Notes under the pieces: model-generated
Told to the model about the DNA's origin: nothing
Database searches by the model: none
Seen by the model: only the letters and a program-made list of their open reading frames with translations
Shown: positions 33,958 to 38,879 of the stretch, one piece after another
Position numbering within the stretch: position 1 is the first letter of the stretch
Layout of the letters: every line of letters starts with the position of its first letter
Translations under genes and position numbers: made by a program
NCBI GenBank assembly: GCA_013286305.1
Contig: JABDFW010000024.1
Coordinates: forward strand, 1-38,879
Direction: 5' to 3'
DNA from: Bacteroidota bacterium
GTDB taxonomy: Bacteria; Bacteroidota; Bacteroidia; Chitinophagales; Chitinophagaceae
Length of the DNA: 38,879 nucleotides

Positions 33958-34030
33958 TTGGCTTAAGAAGATTCGAACTTCTATCCCTGCATCCGTAGTG
34001 CAGTATTCTGCTCCATTAAACTATAAGCCA
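33958..34030 (-). tRNA. tRNA-Arg (ACG), unusual body
   Basis: Perfect acceptor TGGCTTA/TAAGCCA, D arm GTTT...GAAT with wobble pairs, anticodon arm CTGCA-CTACGGA-TGCAG with anticodon ACG, T arm AGAAG-TTCGAAT-CTTCT, A73, no CCA. Its 5' end lies only 2 nt after the end of the Y-RNA-like gene at 34033-34169. ACG is the substrate of TadA (11531-11980). Confidence 0.82.
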
Positions 34031-34032
34031 GT

Positions 34033-34169
34033 ACAGGGTAACAATCCGATAAAAGCACGCTGCTCTAACCAACTGAGCTACAGAATAATTATTGCTAATT
34101 AGCCTGGCAGGGATCGAACCTGCGGCCCGCCGAGTATCAGTCGAAGTATCTCTTATCTACGACACCTGT
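34033..34169 (-). ncRNA. Y-RNA-like RNA D with permuted tRNA-like domain
   Basis: Ends pair as ACAGG/CCTGT (34165-34169 and 34033-34037). Inside follow the shared motif TGTCGTAG...TACTTCG on the 5' side and ATTGTTAC on the 3' side, which pair with each other. The domain is closed by CTGATA/TATCGG (34135-34140 and 34046-34051) and holds a T arm GCAGG-TTCGATC-CCTGC (34107-34123), an acceptor-like hairpin CAGGCTA/TATTCTG (34081-34106, one mismatch, one wobble), and a canonical D arm GCTC-AGTTGGTTA-GAGC (34062-34078). T arm first, D arm last is the reverse of a normal tRNA: the tRNA ends are joined by an 11-12-nt loop and the anticodon stem is opened. This matches what is known of YrlA-type Y RNAs near Ro60. 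Confidence 0.72.
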
Positions 34170-34170
34170 C

Positions 34171-34285
34171 GTGACCACGATTTTTAGGATTTAACTGATT
34201 CGCCTGAATGTATGTTCAAAATCTGCTAATCAATCCAAATCCCGCTTTCAGGGTAATCGGAAAAATCAGGTCAAAATCGTGGTCG
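34171..34285. repeat. Inverted pair of CACGATTTT-type repeats
   Basis: Copy 2 (34171-34208) and inverted copy 3 (34249-34285, ending AAAATCGTGGTCG) can form a large stem-loop upstream of RNA D. Just beyond the right arm, the minus strand reads GGTTCGTAGCTTAAC (34292-34306), which resembles the 5' end of a tRNA but lacks the rest. Confidence 0.65.
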
Positions 34286-34310
34286 TTGTTAAGCTACGAA
34301 CCAAAAGATA

Positions 34311-34383
34311 ATAGCGGTAATAAACGAATAGTGGCGTTTCAAAATTCCTGGTTTAGAAGTATCACTAATCTACGACACGCTAT
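34311..34383 (-). ncRNA. Y-RNA-like RNA C, short form without tRNA domain
   Basis: The ends pair as ATAGCG/CGCTAT (34378-34383 and 34311-34316). The same inner motifs follow: TGTCGTAG...TACTTC on the 5' side and TTTATTAC on the 3' side. Between them is only about 35 nt of AT-rich loop with no T or D arm. It resembles the plain Y RNAs that accompany tRNA-like ones in other Ro60 loci. Confidence 0.6.
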
Positions 34384-34475
34384 GTTTTGGGGTTTAGGGC
34401 TGAACTTTCAATTTTTACTGATGTTTCTGATTAAGCCAATTTGTTACTGTTCCTCGTACTACTAAGTAATTTTTT

Positions 34476-34512
34476 CAGGGTAATCAGAAAAATCAGGCCA
34501 AAATCGTGGTCA
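34476..34512 (-). repeat. CACGATTTT-type dispersed repeat, copy 4
   Basis: CAGGGTAATCAGAAAAATCAGG followed by CCAAAATCGTGGTC; same family, inverted, ending next to the 3' end of tRNA-Pro. Confidence 0.7.
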
Positions 34513-34514
34513 TG

Positions 34515-34587
34515 TATAGAAGGCAAGATTCGAACTTACACCCTCCTGTTTCCAAAACAGGCCTTCTGCCAATTGAATTACTTCTAT
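34515..34587 (-). tRNA. tRNA-Pro (TGG), unusual body
   Basis: Perfect acceptor ATAGAAG/CTTCTAT, D arm ATTC...GAAG, perfect anticodon arm CCTGT-TTTGGAA-ACAGG with anticodon TGG, variable AGGGT, T arm GTAAG-TTCGAAT-CTTGC, A73, no CCA. Bacterial tRNA-Pro normally has C1-G72; this has A1-U72. Its 5' end is 4 nt after the end of the Y-RNA-like gene at 34592-34733. Confidence 0.82.
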
Positions 34588-34591
34588 ATGA

Positions 34592-34733
34592 TTGAATGAG
34601 CAACAAAGCGAACAACGACTGTTTCCCTGAGCTACACCCCGCTTTACAACAGGGTGGCAGGAGTTGAACCCGCGCCTTTACATTATAGTGTAATGCTCTA
34701 ACCGAAGTAACGCTGCTCTACGGCATCATTCAA
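34592..34733 (-). ncRNA. Y-RNA-like RNA B with permuted tRNA-like domain
   Basis: Ends pair over 8 bp: TTGAATGA/TCATTCAA (34726-34733 and 34592-34599). The inner motif reads TGCCGTAG...TACTTCG with TTTGTTGC on the other side: compared with the sister RNAs, U-A is replaced by C-G, a compensatory change. The tRNA-like part is closed by GAGC/GCTC (34695-34698 and 34629-34632) and contains a hairpin TTACA-CTATAA-TGTAA (34678-34693), a T arm GCGGG-TTCAACT-CCTGC (34657-34673) and a closed acceptor hairpin CACCCTG/CGGGGTG (34635-34656). The hairpin loop looks like a Met anticodon loop CTCATAA lacking C34. The domain is a tRNA permuted in the D loop. Confidence 0.7.
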
Positions 34734-34737
34734 AATT

Positions 34738-34853
34738 TAAGGAGTAACAAGCGAAATGAGAACATGGTTGAGGAATTGCACCTCTCCCTAACTTTCGTTA
34801 GTGTACTAACTCCCGCGTATCAGACGAAGTACCTCATCTCTACGACATCCTTA
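34738..34853 (-). ncRNA. Y-RNA-like RNA A, tandem with RNA B
   Basis: Ends pair as TAAGGA/TCCTTA (34848-34853 and 34738-34743). Inner motifs TGTCGTAG...TACTTCG and CTTGTTAC are present. The insert has a hairpin CTAAC-GAAA-GTTAG with a GNRA tetraloop and a T-arm-like GAGG-TGCAATT-CCTC, but no clear D arm, so the tRNA resemblance is weaker. Its 3' end is only 4 nt before the 5' end of RNA B, which speaks for a shared precursor. Confidence 0.62.
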
Positions 34854-34884
34854 TTATTTATCTATATTTAAAACTCATTTTGCC

Positions 34885-34966
34885 GTCATGCCTGCGAAGG
34901 CAGGCATCTCATAAGTTTAGTCAAAGCTGTTGATAAGGCAGAGATGCCTGCCTCCGCAGGCATGAC
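34885..34966. repeat. Inverted repeat GTCATGCCTGCG / CGCAGGCATGAC
   Basis: Arms 34885-34910 and 34941-34966 are 26-bp reverse complements with one mismatch, each arm also containing a short internal GCCTGC palindrome. A typical dispersed element, between RNA A and the Ro60 gene. Confidence 0.8.
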
Positions 34967-35017
34967 GACAGCCTCACAACAATTTAAAATATATAAATAC
35001 TCAAAGAACTTTTTAAA

Positions 35018-35045
35018 AGCAGCGGTGCACCGCGGCACCGCTGCT
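35018..35045 (-). terminator. Strong hairpin after the Ro60 gene
   Basis: AGCAGCGGTGC-ACCGCG-GCACCGCTGCT is an 11-bp perfect stem. On the minus strand it is followed by TTTTAAAAAG. It lies about 180 bases after the Ro60 stop and before the RNA array, so it probably ends the Ro60 message, or trims it from the RNA precursor. The remaining spacer (34870-35223) holds a TCCCGC/GCGGGA hairpin near 35108-35128 and no gene. Confidence 0.6.
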
Positions 35046-35223
35046 GCATCTACTATAGTTGATCAAACCTTAGTCTTGTTTTTATAAACTCCTTTTTGGA
35101 AAAAGCATCCCGCTTTTTATCGCGGGACACTTATATCCTCTCCTTTTCAGCACATACGCTTTTTATCAACTAATAAAACCCACAATAATCAATATCCCTC
35201 CCCTCACAATCCATCGTAATCTT

Positions 35224-36738
35224 CTAAATCGTGGTTCTATTTATCATTTCTATTGCACCACTTCCGTTTTCAACAGCGCTTAATACATTAAAGATCTTAT
35301 CGCTCCACCCGCTTATCAAAAACACATCATCACGCAAAACATTCAGCGGGGTGGTACCGTAACCTGCAAGGTCAAACAGGTAGATCTTCGCATGCGGCGC
35401 GAGTTTCTTGTACTCCTTCCACAGATCTGCAATAGAAGTGCTGCCCGCGGTGTCCCACAACTGCATATCGGTAAACAGCATCACCTTATCAACCACCTGC
35501 CTGCGTTGCAGCAAGTCGGCAATAACCAGGTAACCATTGGTGCTATGCCCAACTTCACCTACCATTTTTGACAGGTTGTAAGTGTTGCTGAGTATATTGC
35601 TGTGCGGCAACTGAACATGCTTGTATGTTTGCCCGAATATACCGGTAACCACATTTTCGCACCTGCTTTGCAGCAGCATAGCCAATACCAAACCCACCTC
35701 GTAACGCTGCATTGTGCTTTTGCCGCTTACCGCTGTCTGCATACTTCCGCTCATGTCCGCAGCAATTACTACGCGGGTGTTTTCGTTGTACCCGGCAATA
35801 TTTGCGGCGCTGTATACCATTGCCTTTTCCAAAGCATCCAGCACTTTGCCTGTAAGCCCGTTCTTTAAAGCAGCCAGTTCGCGGTAGGCTGCCAGGAACC
35901 TGAAGGGTAATTGTTTACTGTTAGCAACGGCCTTTTCGTTACTTAAGTAAGCGCATGCTTTGTTTAACGCTTCATTGTTTACTTCCGCTTCAAGAATGTT
36001 CCTCAGGTTCCTTAGCAAAGCCATATATCCCAGCTTGTTAGCCATGATCATTTCTTCCCAGCAGGCTTTAACTGCTGCACGCTTTGCCGCTTCGCTTTCA
36101 AATGTTTGCCGGCCCACGGCGCTCAGGGCAACTTCCCAGGTATCAGGTGTTTTCAGTTCCGCATTCACTATCCTGTTAAACAATGCCTGCTGGTTTTCGT
36201 CCTTTGCCTTTGGGTGAACAAGAAATAATGCGTCCTTCAATTTTACATTTGTATCGCGGTTATACTTTGCAAACTGGTATTCATCAAACTTATTAAAAGC
36301 TGCGGCCAAACCTTTTTGCAATTGCTTGCTCAGCTTGTTTAACTGCTTAATATCTGTACGCCTGTTGCTTTGTGCATAATAGCTCAACAACTCGGTTATT
36401 TCATCCGCACGCTGCACCACCCTTTCAGTTAAAGCAGCCACCAACCCATCGCCATTGTGTTGCTTTGCCAGCTCTACAGTTAACACCAAAGGCTCACTGC
36501 GCAAATACATTTGCTCTCTTGCATATATCGCAAGCCTTGCTACAAACTGTGCATCATTTTTCGCGATCAATTCTTTTATGCGGTTTAATCCTGCATCTGC
36601 GCCTTCGTAAAAATTATCGCTTAGTGCAGCAGTTGCTACCGCGGTGTATAACTCCAGTTGTGGAGTTAATACAAAAGCCTTTGCTCCTTCATAGTTGAAT
36701 GTTTCGTTTTTAACACCCCGTAAAAAATTAAACCGCAT
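35224..36738 (-). CDS. rsr: Ro60 orthologue (TROVE + vWA domain), Rsr
   Basis: 504 residues. The TROVE ring of helical repeats spans about 1-320, starting NFLRGVKNETFNYEGAKAFVLTPQLELYTAVATAAL and including LNRIKELIAKNDAQFVARLAIYAREQMYLRSEPLVLTVELAK. The vWA domain follows, with an intact metal site ADMSGSM (D328, S330, S332) and FTDMQLWD. Ro60 binds Y RNAs on its rim and misfolded RNA ends in its central hole; in Deinococcus it works with PNPase. I chose the ATG at 36738 because AAGGAAGG lies 6 bases upstream; an ATG 8 codons earlier has no such site. Downstream on the same strand come Y-RNA-like genes, tRNAs, an AAA ATPase and RtcB. The conserved D-x-S-x-S motif suggests full metal binding. 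Confidence 0.93.
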   Translation of the reverse strand: MRFNFLRGVKNETFNYEGAKAFVLTPQLELYTAVATAALSDNFYEGADAGLNRIKELIAKNDAQFVARLAIYAREQMYLRSEPLVLTVELAKQHNGDGLVAALTERVVQRADEITELLSYYAQSNRRTDIKQLNKLSKQLQKGLAAAFNKFDEYQFAKYNRDTNVKLKDALFLVHPKAKDENQQALFNRIVNAELKTPDTWEVALSAVGRQTFESEAAKRAAVKACWEEMIMANKLGYMALLRNLRNILEAEVNNEALNKACAYLSNEKAVANSKQLPFRFLAAYRELAALKNGLTGKVLDALEKAMVYSAANIAGYNENTRVVIAADMSGSMQTAVSGKSTMQRYEVGLVLAMLLQSRCENVVTGIFGQTYKHVQLPHSNILSNTYNLSKMVGEVGHSTNGYLVIADLLQRRQVVDKVMLFTDMQLWDTAGSTSIADLWKEYKKLAPHAKIYLFDLAGYGTTPLNVLRDDVFLISGWSDKIFNVLSAVENGSGAIEMINRTTI

Positions 36739-36820
36739 GTTTACCTTCCTTTGTATTGACATTTAAAAAATTCTGCGCCTGCGTGATCCCGTTATATTCT
36801 TTTCGTAACTGCATTAAAAA

Positions 36821-36849
36821 AGCCCCGTGGTCACCATTACCGCGGGGCT
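36821..36849 (-). terminator. Hairpin with T-run upstream of Ro60
   Basis: On the minus strand AGCCCCG/CGGGGCT with an inner GGT/ACC helix is followed by TTTTTTAATG. It lies about 80 bases upstream of the Ro60 start on the same strand, so it ends a transcript just before the gene or attenuates the Ro60 message. Confidence 0.6.
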
Positions 36850-37028
36850 TCTAACATTGCTGAAACTGTTTTCAGCACTGCGTTATAGCGCGCCACGGTA
36901 ATATGTATGCATATAGCCTCCCCATCCCAAAGCAAAAGCGGTTACCCTGCTTCGGTATATTTGTCTGCCGGCCTTTTATATCGTGTATCGGTAATATATC
37001 CATCAAATTTTTTATAGTTATATGCAAC
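36850..37028 (-). other. Possible leader RNA or small RNA upstream of Ro60
   Basis: This 180-base stretch lies between two minus-strand terminator-like hairpins. It contains GCTGAAA-CTG-TTTTCAGC (36858-36876) and ATATGTATGCATATA-type palindromic sequence near 36900-36916. A short plus frame (36903-37091) runs through the hairpin and is not credible. No known RNA family is recognised. The rest of the spacer to 37362 has TAGTCC/GGACTA (37117-37134) and AT-rich sequence. Confidence 0.35.
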
Positions 37029-37034
37029 AAAAAA

Positions 37035-37052
37035 CCCCGCTTTTTAGCGGGG
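37035..37052 (-). terminator. Second minus-strand terminator-like hairpin
   Basis: CCCCGC-TTTTTA-GCGGGG; read on the minus strand it is followed by TTTTTTG. No gene ends here in the window on that strand, so either it ends a small transcript or is part of the Ro60 leader. Confidence 0.5.
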
Positions 37053-37362
37053 CTTATGTGTTATGGTAAGTTTTTTATTGCTACTTATTAACAGCATGAT
37101 ATGCCCCGCGAGTGATATAGTCCACTGACGGACTAAAGCACCCTTGTTTTGCGATATGTATATTCATGCGTTGCATATAATGTTATTTATTTTTTGCAAT
37201 GCAAATGTAGAATTCTTTTTTTTGCAATAGCAAATTTTTCGCATTTTATTTTTAAAATATTTTGCGATGCGGTTTTTTAAACTTCTATTCCGCCAATATT
37301 TGTATTTATAAATGGCTGTTGTTTTTAAGGGTTATCTTAGCACACACAAATTAGTTACCTGC

Positions 37363-38879
37363 ATGCATTTTGAAAAAAAATCACTTAGTACAATAGAGTT
37401 GCTCTCCATCTATAAAAAGCTTTTGCTGCCACGGATGATTGAGGAAAAAATGCTGGTGCTTTTGCGCCAGGGCAGGATAAGCAAATGGTTTAGCGGCATT
37501 GGGCAGGAAGCTATTTCCGTTGGCGCAACCTGGGCCCTGCAGGATGATGAATGGATAATGCCCCTGCACCGCAACCTCGGCGTATTTACAACCCGGGGCA
37601 TGCCTTTGCACAAATTGTTTATGCAGTGGCAGGGCAATAAAGATGGTTACAGTAAAGGCAGGGAAAGGAGTTTTCATTTTGGAAGCAAGGAACATCATAT
37701 CTGCGGAATGATATCACATCTTGGCCCGCAGCTTGCCATTGCCGATGGCGTTGCGCTTGCACATAAATTAAGAAAGGAAGATAAAGTATCGCTTACATTT
37801 TCCGGCGATGGCGGTACAAGTGAAGGCGATTTTCACGAAGCATTGAATGTTGCCGCGGTATGGGACCTGCCAGTGATATTTGTTATTGAAAATAACGGCT
37901 ATGGTTTAAGCACACCTGTTAATGAGCAATACCGTTGCGAAAGTTTGGTTGACAAAGCGGTTGGGTACGGAATGAAAGGAGTAAAAATTGACGGCAACAA
38001 TATTCTTACCGTAATTGATACCATAAAAGGCGTACGCGATTATTGTATAAAAGAACAAAAACCGTTTTTGATAGAGTGTATGACGTTCCGCATGCGCGGG
38101 CATGAGGAAGCAAGCGGTGTTAAATATGTGCCCAAGGAAATGTTTGAGGAGTGGGCCGAAAAAGACCCTATTAAAAATTATGAAGAATACCTGGTACGAC
38201 AAAATATACTGAACGAAGAAGCTATTGAACTAATCCGCAATGGCATTAAGCAACATATAGATAAAGAGCTGGAAACAGCATCAAAAGCAATAGCACTAAC
38301 ACCAAATACCGGTGAAGAAGTAAGGGATGTATATGCGGAAGTGAAAAGTGAAAAGTCAAATATAAAAGGGTTTACTTTAATTGAAGAGCCTCAATCTTCA
38401 AACCGAAAAGAAGTCCGTTTTTTCGATGCTATTAAGGAAGGGCTGTTTCAGTCAATGCAGCAGCATGCTAATTTGGTATTGATGGGGCAGGATATTGCAG
38501 AGTATGGCGGCGCTTTTAAAATTACTGAAGGCTTTGTAAAAGAATTTGGTAAAGAGCGCGTACGCAATACCCCGTTATGCGAAAGTGCTATTGTGGGTAG
38601 TGCGCTTGGCCTGAGCCTTGAGGGTTTTAAAAGCATGATGGAAATGCAGTTTGCCGACTTTGTTACCGTTGGCTTTAATCAAATAATAAATAACCTTGCC
38701 AAAATACATTACCGCTGGGGGCAAAATGCCGATGTGGTTATTCGTATGCCAACAGGCGGTGGCGTGGGTGCGGGGCCTTTTCATTCGCAAAGTAATGAAG
38801 CATGGTTTGTGCATACACCGGGGTTAAAGGTTGTATATCCATCTACACCTGTTGATGCAAAAGGTTTGTTGATCGCTGC
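37363..38879 (+). CDS. Fused alpha/beta E1 subunit of a 2-oxoacid dehydrogenase (3' end outside window)
   Basis: The frame starts MHFEKKSLSTIELLSIYKKLLLPRMIEEKM and is open to the window end (505 codons). The first 330 residues are the E1-alpha part: RQGRISKWFSGIGQEAISVG, MPLHRNLGVFTTRG, and the thiamine-diphosphate motif GDGGTSEGDFHEAL...FVIENN (about 148-178). A linker with RKEVRFFDAIKEGLFQSM begins the E1-beta part, with MGQDIAEYGGAFKITEGF, TPLCESAIVGSALGLSLEGFKSMMEMQFADF and MPTGGGVGAGPFHSQSNEAWFVHTPGLKVVYPSTP. Fused E1 of this kind in Bacteroidota is usually annotated as branched-chain 2-oxoacid (2-oxoisovalerate) dehydrogenase; pyruvate is an alternative. It would feed acyl-CoA for branched fatty acids. 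Confidence 0.9.
   Translation, partial: MHFEKKSLSTIELLSIYKKLLLPRMIEEKMLVLLRQGRISKWFSGIGQEAISVGATWALQDDEWIMPLHRNLGVFTTRGMPLHKLFMQWQGNKDGYSKGRERSFHFGSKEHHICGMISHLGPQLAIADGVALAHKLRKEDKVSLTFSGDGGTSEGDFHEALNVAAVWDLPVIFVIENNGYGLSTPVNEQYRCESLVDKAVGYGMKGVKIDGNNILTVIDTIKGVRDYCIKEQKPFLIECMTFRMRGHEEASGVKYVPKEMFEEWAEKDPIKNYEEYLVRQNILNEEAIELIRNGIKQHIDKELETASKAIALTPNTGEEVRDVYAEVKSEKSNIKGFTLIEEPQSSNRKEVRFFDAIKEGLFQSMQQHANLVLMGQDIAEYGGAFKITEGFVKEFGKERVRNTPLCESAIVGSALGLSLEGFKSMMEMQFADFVTVGFNQIINNLAKIHYRWGQNADVVIRMPTGGGVGAGPFHSQSNEAWFVHTPGLKVVYPSTPVDAKGLLIA

Noticed and set aside
33873-34169. Split tRNA halves joined in trans
   Set aside because: The 5'-half-like D arm in 34062-34078 pairs better with the acceptor strand just before it as a permuted domain, so a trans-joined tRNA is not needed to explain it.
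34208-34465. 85-codon plus-strand frame in the RNA array
   Set aside because: It overlaps dispersed repeats and RNA C on the other strand; no coding character.
36903-37091. 62-codon plus-strand frame upstream of the E1 gene
   Set aside because: It passes through a terminator-like hairpin and has no features of a gene.

Overview
The window looks like a chromosome segment of a Bacteroidota bacterium, most likely of the Chitinophagaceae type. I infer this from the gene families (DUF6252-type lipoprotein, M19 dipeptidase, GH16, fused E1 dehydrogenase, Glk-type glucokinase), the TAnnTTTG-type -7 promoter boxes, the lack of encoded CCA tails on tRNAs, and spacers full of word-like palindromic repeats. 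No database search was run; species and family assignments come from recognition only.

Layout. Positions 1-1.4 kb hold the end of a FtsX/MacB-type ABC permease. Positions 1.5-4.0 kb are an AT-rich accessory island: a probable ADP-ribosyltransferase-fold protein (DUF3990-like), an overlapping unknown partner, and an AbiTii-domain protein. It is bordered by two similar hairpin repeats. Positions 4-12 kb hold a SnoaL-like protein with a duplicated 3' end, an exported unknown protein, a half-length CarB, RecO, a LamG protein, a split-barrel protein and TadA. A 91-bp tandem repeat follows. Positions 12.8-19 kb are a tight operon: GntP-type permease, M19 dipeptidase, DoxX, class-C serine hydrolase, methyltransferase and a membrane-anchored unknown. 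Positions 19-30 kb are mixed housekeeping genes: glucokinase, ankyrin protein, a possible permuted-papain protein, MHS transporter, a kinase-like protein, a lipoprotein, methionine aminotransferase, GH16, an M16 homologue without its zinc motif, and a YvlD/holin-4-like membrane protein.

The most interesting part is 30-37 kb, all on the minus strand: Ro60/Rsr (TROVE + vWA), then an array of small RNA genes, then a BCS1-like AAA ATPase, an unknown 248-aa protein and the RNA ligase RtcB. The array has five tRNA genes with unusual bodies (Pro-UGG, Arg-ACG, His-GUG, Gln-UUG, Phe-GAA) and four RNAs that I read as a Y-RNA family. Each of the four has its own complementary end stem followed by the same internal motif. 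Two carry a tRNA-like domain in circularly permuted order (T arm, closed acceptor hairpin, D arm). Y RNAs abut each other or a tRNA with gaps of only 2-4 nt, which suggests processing of one long precursor. Together this looks like an RNA quality-control and repair locus: Ro60 plus tRNA-mimicking Y RNAs, RtcB to reseal cleaved RNA, and an ATPase and a new protein as likely partners.

The window ends inside a fused alpha/beta E1 subunit of a branched-chain-type 2-oxoacid dehydrogenase.
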